A DNA stretch of 64,000 nt from an uncultured Victivallis sp. (GCF_944391105.1 NZ_CALXSK010000017.1:1-64000), one strand, 5' to 3'. Shown: positions 46,735-55,084, numbered from the stretch's first letter. Program-made: numbers and translations. Notes: generated by a model from the letters alone, not told the origin.

Positions 46735-47348
46735 TGGCGGGATTCCGGGTTCATCTCGTGTGCGGTGGATTGTGGGGCGCCGGTGCCGGGGCGGCCGCTT
46801 TTTTGACGGGGTGGTGCACGCCCGTGCAGTCGGCCGTGCTTGGTGTGTTCGGCATGATCGGCGCGTCGCTGCCGGATATCGACGGGAAAACCTCCCGTCC
46901 CCGCCGGATGCTGCTCGGAATTCTCGGCGTGGGAGTCCCGGTTCTGCTGGTCGGGCGGTATCTGCCGCGCGGGGCGACCAACGAAATCTACTTCTGCTGG
47001 ATCACCGGGAGTTATCTGGTCATCTGTTTCGGTCTGGATTTTCTGTTGAGTCACTTCTCCCGACATCGCGGGGCGTTCCACTCGATTCCGGCGGCGATTC
47101 TGGCGGGGGAGGGGGCGTTTCTGGTGTTTGCGGGATCGACGCTTCAGGCGCGTTTTGTATTTGCGCTGGCAGTTGCGGGCGGATACCTGTCGCATCTGCT
47201 GCTCGACGAACTCTGGTCGGTGAATTTTTTCGGAATTTCGGAGAAGAAGAGCGCCGGGAGCGCCTTCACCTGGAAGACCGACTCCATCGCCGGAACCGTT
47301 CTGCTCTATCTTGCTGTAGCGCTCCTCGGCGGACTCTGTGCGCTCTGA
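46734..47348 (+). CDS. YdjM/DUF457-like membrane-bound metal-dependent hydrolase
   Basis: A 204-residue membrane protein with about five hydrophobic segments. Polar motifs characteristic of the YdjM/DUF457 family are all present: GASLPDIDGKTSRPRR near residue 44, SRHRGAFHSIPAA near residue 116 and GYLSHLLLDELW near residue 150, supplying Asp and His ligands for a metal. In Escherichia coli YdjM is membrane-bound and LexA-controlled; the substrate is unknown. It is the last well-supported gene in the 45064-47348 operon. Confidence 0.88.
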   Translation: MAGFRVHLVCGGLWGAGAGAAAFLTGWCTPVQSAVLGVFGMIGASLPDIDGKTSRPRRMLLGILGVGVPVLLVGRYLPRGATNEIYFCWITGSYLVICFGLDFLLSHFSRHRGAFHSIPAAILAGEGAFLVFAGSTLQARFVFALAVAGGYLSHLLLDELWSVNFFGISEKKSAGSAFTWKTDSIAGTVLLYLAVALLGGLCAL

Positions 47349-47372
47349 GACACATCAGACCATACTGCTCGC

Positions 47373-47624
47373 GTGAATCCGGATAGGGGAATCGTGAGCA
47401 GGATCGATGACCCCCCGGCGGCGGTGTGGCACTGCAACATGTTCGTCGGCTGGGTCGTGCTGCTCGTGAGCTTCACCGCGCTGATCCGCCCCGGCCTCGC
47501 ATTCGCTGAACGGTACTGGAGCGACCGGGAGCAATTAATCTTCCACGCGGAATTTTTCTCGCTGACCGAAGATCAACTCGCCCGGGAACTCCGCGCGGAA
47601 GTGCTGGACGCCCTGCCGAAGTAA
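47373..47624 (+). CDS. Small hypothetical membrane protein
   Basis: An 83-residue frame starting at GTG (47373) with one predicted transmembrane helix (FVGWVVLLVSFTALIRPGLAF) and a charged C-terminal tail (LTEDQLARELRAEVL). No clear Shine-Dalgarno is present. The composition is protein-like and it lies 24 bases after the YdjM-like gene in the same direction, so it may be a small partner of that operon. It could also be spurious. Confidence 0.4.
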   Translation: MNPDRGIVSRIDDPPAAVWHCNMFVGWVVLLVSFTALIRPGLAFAERYWSDREQLIFHAEFFSLTEDQLARELRAEVLDALPK

Positions 47625-47667
47625 CTTCCGCTCTCCCCCCGCAGCACTGCTGATGCTCTTCCCGCAG

Positions 47668-47698
47668 AAAAAAACGCCCCGGGAAAAATCCCCGAGGC
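47668..47698 (-). terminator. Intrinsic terminator of the tRNA-Lys pair
   Basis: Minus strand GCCTCGGG (47698-47691) pairs with CCCGGGGC (47683-47676), including one G-T pair, followed by a run of seven T residues (47674-47668). Confidence 0.8.
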
Positions 47699-47716
47699 AG
47701 TTCGCAGACAAAAAAA

Positions 47717-47792
47717 TGGTGCGCTCACGGGGACTCGAACCCAGGACCCAGTGATTAAGAGTCACTTGCTCTACCAACTGAGCTATGAGCGC
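47717..47792 (-). tRNA. tRNA-Lys(CTT), copy 2
   Basis: A 76-base cloverleaf with encoded CCA. Acceptor GCGCTCA/TGAGCGC, discriminator A, D-arm GCTC-AGTTGGTA-GAGC, anticodon stem AGTGA/TCACT around loop CTCTTAA (anticodon CTT), variable loop GGGTC and T-loop TTCGAGT. The T stem CTGGG/CCCCG has a T-C mismatch at pair 50-64. It is identical to the copy 10 bases upstream in transcription order. Confidence 0.97.
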
Positions 47793-47801
47793 ACTTAAAA
47801 A

Positions 47802-47877
47802 TGGTGCGCTCACGGGGACTCGAACCCAGGACCCAGTGATTAAGAGTCACTTGCTCTACCAACTGAGCTATGAGCGC
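47802..47877 (-). tRNA. tRNA-Lys(CTT), copy 1
   Basis: Identical to the copy at 47717-47792, giving an 85-base tandem duplication that includes the 9-base spacer. It has the same anticodon CTT, encoded CCA and T-stem mismatch, and is the promoter-proximal copy. Confidence 0.97.
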
Positions 47878-47887
47878 ATCACATCAT

Positions 47888-47918
47888 ATAATATGCGTCG
47901 CGATTCCGCTTTTTTCAA
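47888..47918 (-). promoter_or_regulatory. Promoter of the tRNA-Lys pair
   Basis: Minus strand TTGAAA (47918-47913) and TATTAT (47893-47888) with a 19-base spacer, ten bases before the first tRNA. Confidence 0.45.
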
Positions 47919-47971
47919 GTGAGAAAATGAAAAAAATGCTTTTTTTCTCGCACATCGGGAGCGGAAACGGA

Positions 47972-49618
47972 TCACGCCTTTGCCAGTTCCGCGTAGATGC
48001 GCGGACGCAGCTCAAGCAGGTACTCCGGAGCGCGCGGATAATCCGTCATGGTGAACGATTCGCTTCTTCCCTGTTTCAGAAATGCAAGTACCGCCTCCCG
48101 TCCGATTTTCCGCTCCAGCAGTTTCAGCGCCCGCAAATCCTGCAAGCCGTCGTGAAACACTTCGTTCCGGATCGAATCAAGCGGCTCCCCGTTCGGTCCG
48201 GGATAGACCAGGAACGGATCTCCCGCCGGAAACGCTCCCCCCGCATCGGTGCAGGCAAACGGATCCGTCAGCTTGCGCGAATACTGCGTGTAGTAGAAGT
48301 TGAATCCCCAGTGCAGAAAACCCGCCAGATCGTAGACGTAGGCCAGCACTCCCATAATGCGGATTCTGGCAGACGGCATCGCCATGAAACGGTTCGGCAC
48401 CAGCTGCTGCTGACTGCAGCAGTAGTAGGTCCACAGATTCTTCACCCGGCCGGAAAACGGTTCCATATGGTTGCAGCACGGAACCGGATGCGGTACGAGA
48501 CCCGCTTCGTAAAATTCGATCCTTGACAGCGCTTCGATGGTCGGAATCCCCTCCAGCAGCGGCCTGACCAGACCGACCGCACGGGAATAGCTTTCCATGT
48601 GCTCCTCCGAGGGTTCGTCGGAAACCGAAAAGAAGCAACGGTCGGCAATCCCCTTTTTCCGCAGAAACCCGATCAGCTGCGGCAGCAGCGCTTTCAGAAA
48701 TTCCGCGTAGGAAGGATCATCCGCCTTCATGTGCCAGCCGAACCGTTTTTCCTCCCGGCCGTCCGGCAGCGTACAGATGATCTTCGGCGTGAACTTCGCA
48801 CCCCACTGCGTGAAGAGGTGGCTCATTCCGAACTTTTTGAATCCGAGGCGCAGACCCATGTCGAGAAAGCGTTCGAGTTTTCCGAAATCAAACCGGTAGG
48901 TGTTTTTCTCCGGATCGAATGCGATGTCGAGCAGCTGACAGGTCGGACGTTCGCCGTTCACCTCCGTATCGAGCGGCGGCGTCCAGAGCGGCGTGTACAG
49001 GGCGTTGATCCCGTGCCGCACCGCGTTGCGGGCGAACCGTTCGACGATTTCCCAGTGCTCTTCGCTCCACATCCCGACCCGGTAAAAGGCGCTGAGCGCA
49101 TCGGAGTGGAACCACTCATACCGGATCAGCTCCTGCTCCGGAAGAGCGACAGGCTTCACCTCGACTTTGAACTCCGTCTCCCCGCAGGGAGTCCACTCCC
49201 CGTCGATCATGCGGCTGAAACGGAAACGCACCGGGTAACAACCCGGCCGGCATCCCTCCGGAACCGGAATCGTCACCCAGAGAACACGCCACTGGTTCGT
49301 CAGAACGCGGAACGTGTCGCACTCCTCCAGTTCGCCGAGCAGATCCGGATAGAGGCCCGGCACCGTCCGCAGATAATACTCATCCGGATTGTCCGCAGGG
49401 AGATGCACGGGAACCGAATCCGTCGTGCGGAGCCGGATGTTCAGGGCGCTTTCGCATGCGATCCGGAGGTAGCCGCGTTCATCGCCGTCCTCGCGCACCG
49501 CAATCTGAAACGAACAGACCTCCCCACCGGCGGTGGCGGTGGAAGAGTACTCCGGAGCCGAGAGCTCCACGGTGTCATCGAAAACTTTTTCCAGCGGACT
49601 GATGATCCTGATCTGCAT
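47972..49618 (-). CDS. GH123-like protein with DUF4091 domain
   Basis: A 548-residue cytoplasmic protein. The N-terminal ~150 residues are a beta-sandwich (GGEVCSFQIAVR onward). The barrel contains FFSVSDEPSEEH near residue 330, an adjacent Asp-Glu pair as in the substrate-assisted GH123 mechanism. The C terminus has the DUF4091 hallmarks GFLHWGFNFYYTQ, GGAFPAGDPFLVYPGPNG and GLQDLRALKLLE. Characterised GH123 enzymes release beta-GalNAc from glycosphingolipids; the substrate here is inferred by analogy. A run of G residues precedes the ATG. It seems to be monocistronic. Confidence 0.82.
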   Translation of the reverse strand: MQIRIISPLEKVFDDTVELSAPEYSSTATAGGEVCSFQIAVREDGDERGYLRIACESALNIRLRTTDSVPVHLPADNPDEYYLRTVPGLYPDLLGELEECDTFRVLTNQWRVLWVTIPVPEGCRPGCYPVRFRFSRMIDGEWTPCGETEFKVEVKPVALPEQELIRYEWFHSDALSAFYRVGMWSEEHWEIVERFARNAVRHGINALYTPLWTPPLDTEVNGERPTCQLLDIAFDPEKNTYRFDFGKLERFLDMGLRLGFKKFGMSHLFTQWGAKFTPKIICTLPDGREEKRFGWHMKADDPSYAEFLKALLPQLIGFLRKKGIADRCFFSVSDEPSEEHMESYSRAVGLVRPLLEGIPTIEALSRIEFYEAGLVPHPVPCCNHMEPFSGRVKNLWTYYCCSQQQLVPNRFMAMPSARIRIMGVLAYVYDLAGFLHWGFNFYYTQYSRKLTDPFACTDAGGAFPAGDPFLVYPGPNGEPLDSIRNEVFHDGLQDLRALKLLERKIGREAVLAFLKQGRSESFTMTDYPRAPEYLLELRPRIYAELAKA

Positions 49619-49699
49619 TGCGCGCCCCCCATGCGATGTTGCTGTTTGTACTCAATATAGCCGCGGATTGCGCTTTCGCAATGGAAAATCAACGAATCT

Positions 49700-50311
49700 C
49701 TATGGATTTTTCTGCACCTGTTCCGGATTTGCCGGTTTGTCGAGGGGTGCTTCCCGGCTGATGACGATGACCTTTTCCGGTTCGGCTTCCCGCTGCAGAT
49801 GGCGGTGGAGCGGCGAGAAGCCGCCGCCGCGCCAGATCAGCACGGCCGCCACACAGCTGAGCTGAAACGCCCCCCACACCGCCAGAATCGTCAGGAATGT
49901 GGCCGCGGTCCGCACCCAGCTCGCTCCGTAACGCCGGCTGCAGTAGAAACGAATCACCGCCCAGACCACCGCGAGCAGCCCGAGATCGAAAATCCCCAGC
50001 CCCAGCGGCGGATTGTGGTTGACGAGAAACTGCATGAGCGACGAATCCTGCGCCTGAAACAGCCAGCTCACAAGCCCGACCAGCTCCAGCGGCAGGTACG
50101 CCAGAAACAGCAGAAACCACATCGCAAACCCGGAGGGCTGGTTCGCTCCGAGTTCATACTCCTGCCGGAAACAGATCGCCATCGCAAGAAGGATGAGCAA
50201 GGCGAGCGCCCCCGCACAGAAGTCGAAGCGGCGGTTCGCTTTGCGCAGCCGTTCACGGCCGCGGCGGGAGACGGTTTCGCGGTAACGGGTTTTCTTGAGA
50301 TTCGAGCTCAT
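49700..50311 (-). CDS. Hypothetical multi-pass membrane protein
   Basis: A 203-residue protein with a basic N terminus (about 1-28) and four predicted transmembrane helices (starting near FCAGALALLILLAMAICF, WFLLFLAYLPLELVGLVSWLF, LGIFDLGLLAVVWAVIRF and AATFLTILAVWGAF), ending in a charged cytoplasmic tail. No family is recognised. AAGGAGG lies seven bases before the ATG, and only one base separates it from the corA stop, so it is co-transcribed with the CorA transporter and may be an accessory protein (inference). Confidence 0.72.
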   Translation of the reverse strand: MSSNLKKTRYRETVSRRGRERLRKANRRFDFCAGALALLILLAMAICFRQEYELGANQPSGFAMWFLLFLAYLPLELVGLVSWLFQAQDSSLMQFLVNHNPPLGLGIFDLGLLAVVWAVIRFYCSRRYGASWVRTAATFLTILAVWGAFQLSCVAAVLIWRGGGFSPLHRHLQREAEPEKVIVISREAPLDKPANPEQVQKNP

Positions 50312-50312
50312 C

Positions 50313-51263
50313 TTACCGCCTCCTTCCGTTGTCGCGCATTCCGATCTGCTTGACCAGCAGATAGGTGATGTATCCGATGATGACCATCACGAGCACGAGC
50401 GCACTGTATGCGTGCGGCCACCAGATCCCCTCGGTCATCATCGTGAATTCCGACATGCCGCCGAGTCCGGTGATGACCGTGAGCGGCATGAAAACGATGT
50501 TGATGATCGCCAGGTACTTCATGATTCCGGCAAGATTGTTGCTCACGACCGACACGCGCGCATCGGACATGCCGGTCAGAATGCCCGCGTAGATTCCGGC
50601 GAGATTGTCGCACTGCTTGTTTTCGACGGTGATGTCGTCGAGGAAATCGAGCTCCTCCTCGTTGAATCCGATCTTGTTCGCGTCGTTGCGCAGTTTGATC
50701 AGCAGCAGCTGGTTCGCGCTTGTGGCGCTTTCGTAGTAGGTCAGGCTCTTGAGCAGCGAGAACATGTTCACGAGCGACTTGTTCGTGACGGCGAATTCGA
50801 TCTTGTTCTCGATCTCGTCGGAGATGTTTCGGATGATCCGCAGATGCTGCAGAAAGTGATGGGTCGAATGGTGCAGCAGTCGCAGCAGCACCCCCTGGAT
50901 CGTGTTTCCGCGCAGCGGCATGCGTCCGTGCTCGAAGAGCGGCATCGGCTCGGCCTGGAGCACGATGATGCGGTCCTTGAAGAGGAACGCGCCGATCGAC
51001 GACACCTTGAACGCCATCGTCCGGTCCACCTGAAAGTTGCGCGGCCGTTTCAGAATGACCGCGATGTGATTGTGTTCGTATTCGACACGGGAAATCTCGT
51101 CCTCGTCGAGGGCTGAGAGCAGGGTATGTTCGTCGATTCCGCACTGGTCGACGAGATAGCGCTTTTCCTCCTCGGTCGGGGCGCTGTAAACCTGAATGAT
51201 TCCAAGCTGTCCCTCCGGGCAGCTCTGCACGCGGCCGTCGACCAGATCATAGCATCTGAACAT
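50313..51263 (-). CDS. CorA family divalent metal transporter, GGM variant
   Basis: A 316-residue CorA-type protein: a long alpha/beta cytoplasmic domain with the stalk helix (about 150-240), then two C-terminal transmembrane helices. The normally conserved GMN loop is replaced by GLGGMSEF near residue 269; this variant occurs in a CorA subgroup whose metal preference is not settled. The C terminus ends in basic residues expected near the membrane. Transcription appears to start about 295 bases upstream (TTGACA-N17-TATATT), leaving a long leader with a 32-codon ORF. Confidence 0.85.
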   Translation of the reverse strand: MFRCYDLVDGRVQSCPEGQLGIIQVYSAPTEEEKRYLVDQCGIDEHTLLSALDEDEISRVEYEHNHIAVILKRPRNFQVDRTMAFKVSSIGAFLFKDRIIVLQAEPMPLFEHGRMPLRGNTIQGVLLRLLHHSTHHFLQHLRIIRNISDEIENKIEFAVTNKSLVNMFSLLKSLTYYESATSANQLLLIKLRNDANKIGFNEEELDFLDDITVENKQCDNLAGIYAGILTGMSDARVSVVSNNLAGIMKYLAIINIVFMPLTVITGLGGMSEFTMMTEGIWWPHAYSALVLVMVIIGYITYLLVKQIGMRDNGRRR

Positions 51264-51559
51264 GGCAATTCCATCCTGTTTTTAAAAGGTTTCGACACTG
51301 CCGGAGTGGAAATCCGGCGCCGGTTTTCCGTCGAACCGTCGACAGGCGTGAAGCCGCGCGCACACTCCCGTGAAAGGGGGCTGGGCGTTTCCGGAAAGAT
51401 CAGTGGAGAGTCCCGGAAGGAAGAGCGCCCGGCACGGCCTCACGCCATCGGGGTCCGGGATCCTCGCTGATCTTGCTCTTTTTCCGTTTCTCTTTCATAA
51501 TCCTGACTGCTGTTGTGTGGAGAGGCGCACCCGTCCGACGGGCCGCCCCGCATAACCGA
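51264..51559 (-). promoter_or_regulatory. Long 5' leader of the corA-like gene
   Basis: Between the predicted start (about 51559) and the ATG (51263) lie ~295 bases without a gene of normal size. Reading the minus strand, the leader holds a 32-codon ORF (51498-51400) and, nearer the gene, short hairpins such as GTCGA-N4-TCGAC and CCGGA-N7-TCCGG. It does not match the M-box or yybP-ykoY consensus as I know them. Confidence 0.4.
51400..51498 (-). CDS. Possible 32-aa leader peptide of corA-like gene
   Basis: ATG at 51498 with AGGA four bases upstream opens a 32-codon frame beginning MKEKRKKSKISEDPGP and ending at TGA 51402-51400, about 60 bases after the predicted transcription start. The Lys/Arg-rich start is notable. 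Leader ORFs controlling Mg transporter genes are known in Enterobacteria (mgtL, corL); the parallel here is positional only. Confidence 0.3.
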   Translation of the reverse strand: MKEKRKKSKISEDPGPRWREAVPGALPSGTLH

Positions 51560-51565
51560 TGATGA

Positions 51566-51594
51566 AATATACCGCCGGAACGGCGTTTTGTCAA
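51566..51594 (-). promoter_or_regulatory. Promoter upstream of the corA-like gene
   Basis: Minus strand TTGACA (51594-51589), a 17-base spacer and TATATT (51571-51566), a near-consensus sigma70 promoter. Confidence 0.65.
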
Positions 51595-51717
51595 CCGTAT
51601 TGCTGTGGAATGATGCGGGAATCCGGCGATTCCCGCAGTCGGATATGGGACGCAACATGTTTCCCTGCCGGTGGACCGCAAAAAACACGTTGTCCCGGCC
51701 GGAGTCACACAGGATGG

Positions 51718-53061
51718 TTATTTTTTATTGCGAATCGTCGTGATTTTGATGGATTTATTTTGAATGAGTGAGACCGCCAGACTCACTTGCTGCGGCAGCA
51801 TGACTTCCCGGACGTTGGTGTCATGAAAGGCGGATGCCGCAACCAGTTTTACCGGTTTTCCCTTGAATATGCTCGGAATGACAAGTTTTCTGGCAAATCC
51901 GAAATATTTTAAAAGAATGACATGGTCTGAGAATTCACGATAGTTCCAGGAAAAAGTGGCTTTGTTCAGATAGATGTAATTATCAAAGACATTCTTTGCA
52001 AAATTCTGATTCAGATACGCATTGAATCCGCAGGACTGGATGCCTTCGCTCCCTCCGGGAGAATTCATTTCTAGAAGTACGATCTCCCCTTTTTCATCGA
52101 CCACAAAATCCCAGGCGATGTTTTTCTGTTGAGGGAGCCTTTTATGGCATTCGATGGCCGTCTCAATAACTTCTCTGGCTTTGTACAGTTTGTGTCCCTT
52201 GAATTCAAATCCGTTCGGATGCCGATGATAAACTTCTCCCTTTCCAGATGTTGCAAAATCTCCGCAGATCCCTTCCGGAGAAACTGGACAGAGAATTCCT
52301 CCGGCACCCCAGTTGTCCACTCTTTTTCCTGTAGACATGCGCCATACGGTTCCGGCCAGCTTGATTTGTCCTTCGACCGCCAGAGTGACCACCCGCAACG
52401 TGTTAACCGCATTGATTCCGATCCTGTAACTTTCATGGTTTTTCAAAATTTTTTGACAGACAAAATGAGGAGAGAGCTTTTTCACTTGATCTGAGATGAC
52501 ATCGGATTTGTCAAGATCTGTCAGGAATGCGATATTGGAACCGGAACCACTGTCCAGTGCAGGTTTTATAATCAGTTCATGTTCCTGCTGCAGCAGAGTG
52601 AGAATATACCGTACCGTCTGTTCAAACGTAAGGTGATTGAAATCCCTGTCATAATAGATTCCATAACTGCATGACGCCAGATTTTCCGGATGCTTGACGA
52701 AGGGAAACAGCAGTCGAGTGTAATTTTTGTTGCGGAAAACAGAAAATATTTCATTGTTCCAATATTGGACAAGCATATATCGATGCAGCCCGAATCCGAC
52801 CAATGATGGATCAAATACCCCGGATTGGCTGTAAAACGCGATTTGGGTCTTCGGATTGTTTTTGTAACAGAACTTGTACGGTTTCCAGAAATCTTCGATA
52901 AGCCTCAATTTTTGTGCATCGACCTTTTTCAGATTTCCTGCCACCTCCCGAACATAATAAGCGTCGCGCCGGTGGCAACTTGCCATGCGCGACTTGTTGT
53001 TCCTGCTGGTGTTTTTGACATCGATGATCCTCCGGATCGTTTTCAATAGCATGGTTTTCAC
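51718..53061 (-). CDS. Sugar-transfer-associated ATP-grasp protein with BspA-like C-terminal tail
   Basis: A 447-residue protein. The ATP-grasp core (about 60-370) shows HELIIKPALDSGSGSNIAFL, the acidic metal-binding segment NIAWDFVVDEKGEIVLLEMNSPGG, and SYRIGINAVNTLRVVTL, matching ATP-grasp enzymes found in capsule and polysaccharide loci. The last ~70 residues (LVIPSIFKGKPVKLVAASAFHD, VREVMLP) look like one BspA-type leucine-rich repeat, which is unusual here. A GTG at 53061 (AGGG eight bases upstream) is used; ATG at 53052 is an alternative. Base composition is clearly more AT-rich than its neighbours, suggesting horizontal acquisition. No polysaccharide genes are adjacent. Confidence 0.75.
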   Translation of the reverse strand: MKTMLLKTIRRIIDVKNTSRNNKSRMASCHRRDAYYVREVAGNLKKVDAQKLRLIEDFWKPYKFCYKNNPKTQIAFYSQSGVFDPSLVGFGLHRYMLVQYWNNEIFSVFRNKNYTRLLFPFVKHPENLASCSYGIYYDRDFNHLTFEQTVRYILTLLQQEHELIIKPALDSGSGSNIAFLTDLDKSDVISDQVKKLSPHFVCQKILKNHESYRIGINAVNTLRVVTLAVEGQIKLAGTVWRMSTGKRVDNWGAGGILCPVSPEGICGDFATSGKGEVYHRHPNGFEFKGHKLYKAREVIETAIECHKRLPQQKNIAWDFVVDEKGEIVLLEMNSPGGSEGIQSCGFNAYLNQNFAKNVFDNYIYLNKATFSWNYREFSDHVILLKYFGFARKLVIPSIFKGKPVKLVAASAFHDTNVREVMLPQQVSLAVSLIQNKSIKITTIRNKK

Positions 53062-53640
53062 TGTTTACGCCCTGTCAATTGTTCTATCATCGCATTGTCC
53101 GTTTGGATTTGGCCCAAATGTGCCGCAACGGTTTTTTGAAACGAAAATCAATCCAACTTGATTCGCTATGAATTCCACATTTTCCAAGCTCCTTGATTTC
53201 AATGGTGGATTCCCCAGCCGGGGAAATGTTTGTCGATTCAGGAGCGAAGAAGATTTGAAAGGCATAACCTGACAGCCTGACACATCTGAAAGGCGATGAG
53301 AACTGCAAGAAAAAGGGGAAAAAAAAGCCGAACGCTCCCGTACACTATCTCGAAGGTTCGGCCAAGAACCTGCTTCTATCATGTATGAAAGCGTCCGGCA
53401 GATTGCAGAGACACAATCTCTCCGGGTACATTTCACCTGGGATAGAAGCAAATACTGTTCAAATTTGGCCGATTTTCGAGATACTTGCTGAAATATACTG
53501 ATTGTAAATGAACCAATGTTCACATGGAACATCACGTAAAATATATCATATTTTCCCTTTTTGTCAATGGTGGAGTTGCGGATTGGTCAAGAAAGAAAAC
53601 AGGATTTCCCCGCTTGTTTTTTCGGAATACGGCGATATAG
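53062..53640. other. AT-rich gene-poor interval
   Basis: These 580 bases contain no convincing gene. A minus-strand frame at 53308-53087 (73 codons, with a protein-like stretch AGESTIEIKELGKCG and ending FKKPLRHIWAKSKRTMR) could be a gene fragment, but I recognise no family. A minus-strand promoter-like signal at 53567-53540 would give a ~470-base leader for the ATP-grasp gene. The composition matches the AT-rich ATP-grasp gene, so both may have come from elsewhere together. Confidence 0.5.
53540..53567 (-). promoter_or_regulatory. Promoter-like signal upstream of the ATP-grasp island
   Basis: Minus strand TTGACA (53567-53562), a 16-base spacer and TATATT (53545-53540). It lies 480 bases before the ATP-grasp start codon. 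Confidence 0.45.
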
Positions 53641-53667
53641 TACTTTGCAATGGGAGGACCTCTGCAA

Positions 53668-55056
53668 ATGGGAATTTCAACTGTTCTTGCCGTGATCGGC
53701 GGGGGGTCGGCCGGTTGTGCGGCGGCGCTGGCCGCGGCACGGCTCGGAGTCGACACCGTGCTGATCGAACGCGAAACTCTCCTGGGCGGCACTTCGACGA
53801 ATGCCGGTGTCAACTGCTGGGAACCGGTCGCGGGTGCCACGGGGATTCCCCGGGAACTTTACGGAGAGCTCGCCCGGATTCCCGGAGCGGCCGCCATCTA
53901 TCGCTGCAACCGCCACTTTCTGCTGCCTGAATGGAATGAGCCGCCGTTTCCCGGCGCGGAGCAGACGATCGACCCCGCCGCCTGTTATGAGGATACCTTG
54001 TGTTCCGGTTCCACGCTCGCAGACTATGCCGGGCAGCTGAAGATCCGGCGCGGAATCGTGTTCGAACCGGAGGCGTGGCACAGTTGCATGTCGCAGCTGC
54101 TGCGGAAGGCCGGATGCCGCGTGATCTGCGGTTCTCCGGCTGTCGCCGTCGACTGCGATTCCAGCCGCGTCCGTGCCGTTGAACTCCGGAATGCGGAACG
54201 GATCGAGGCCCGGATGTGGATCGATTGTTCCGGCGAGATTGCCCGGCAGGCCGGATGCCCGGTCCTTGTCGGCCGGGAGGCGCGGACCGCCTGGAATGAG
54301 CCGGATGCTCCCGATGAGCCGACGCCGCAGATGAACGCCATGAGCTGGATCTTCCGGGTCACCCCCGCTGCGGAGGAGGCGGTCGAACCGCTGCCGCCGG
54401 AGATTCCGGAAAACTGCTGGTGGCAGTCGGGTTTCCCGGTGATGGTCGCAACCAGATATCCGAATGGAGATTTGAACTGCAACATGCTCCCGACGATGGA
54501 TGGATTGGAATTCAGCCGCATGAACCCCGCGGAGGCGGCGACGGAGTGCGCAAGACGGGTGCGTTCGTACTGGCATTATCTGCAACTTGCTTATCCGGAG
54601 TTCCGGCGTTTCCGGTTCCTGCGGCTTTTTCCCCGCCCCGGCATCCGGGAGAGTTTCCGGATCGGCTGCCGATACATGCTCAACGAAAACGACATGTTGC
54701 GCGGCGTCGCTGCGGCGGAGCACCCCGACATTGTCGCCTGGAGCGATCATCCGATGGATCTGCATGGCGGGGAACGGGTCGTCCGTCTGACCGGCGTCTA
54801 CGGGATCCCTTACCGTTCACTGCTGCCGCTGGGGCCGGAGAATCTGCTTGTGGCGGGCCGGATTGCGGGTTTCTCCAGTCTCGCCGCCTCCGGCTGCCGG
54901 TTGTCGAGAACGATGATGCAGCTCGGACAGGCGGCCGGCTGCGCGGCCGCGCTCGCTCACCGGAGCGGAAAATCGTTCCCCGATCTGAAGCCAGTCGAAT
55001 TGATTGCACTGCTTGAGGCGGGGGGTGTCCGGCTGACATCCCTGCCTGGCCGATGA
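53668..55056 (+). CDS. FAD-dependent oxidoreductase (PF12831-like)
   Basis: A 462-residue flavoprotein. The N terminus VLAVIGGGSAGCAAALAAARLG is the dinucleotide-binding loop, ending in the ribose-binding E of VLIERETLLGG, followed by TSTNAGVNCW. A late GxD-like region, YGIPYRSLLPLGPENLLVAGR, and ASGCRLSRTMMQLGQAAGCAAALA complete the FAD_oxidored fold. Family members with this layout are frequent in Lentisphaerota and Planctomycetes next to sugar genes; substrates are mostly unknown. GGGAGG at 53652-53657 supports the ATG at 53668 over the ATG at 53650. Confidence 0.82.
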   Translation: MGISTVLAVIGGGSAGCAAALAAARLGVDTVLIERETLLGGTSTNAGVNCWEPVAGATGIPRELYGELARIPGAAAIYRCNRHFLLPEWNEPPFPGAEQTIDPAACYEDTLCSGSTLADYAGQLKIRRGIVFEPEAWHSCMSQLLRKAGCRVICGSPAVAVDCDSSRVRAVELRNAERIEARMWIDCSGEIARQAGCPVLVGREARTAWNEPDAPDEPTPQMNAMSWIFRVTPAAEEAVEPLPPEIPENCWWQSGFPVMVATRYPNGDLNCNMLPTMDGLEFSRMNPAEAATECARRVRSYWHYLQLAYPEFRRFRFLRLFPRPGIRESFRIGCRYMLNENDMLRGVAAAEHPDIVAWSDHPMDLHGGERVVRLTGVYGIPYRSLLPLGPENLLVAGRIAGFSSLAASGCRLSRTMMQLGQAAGCAAALAHRSGKSFPDLKPVELIALLEAGGVRLTSLPGR

Positions 55057-55084
55057 TTTCCGGGCGGATTTGCCGCATCGCGGG

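Noticed and set aside
47717-47877. Attachment site or mobile-element boundary at the tRNA pair
   Set aside because: The 85-base direct repeat is fully explained by tandem tRNA duplication; no integrase or mobile genes lie nearby.
51264-51559. M-box or yybP-ykoY riboswitch in the corA leader
   Set aside because: The sequence lacks the conserved blocks of those aptamers as I know them; only a leader ORF and simple hairpins can be supported.
53087-53308. A 73-codon minus-strand frame as a real gene or transposase fragment
   Set aside because: Part of it looks protein-like, but there is no ribosome-binding site and no recognisable family, so it is only noted in the AT-rich interval.
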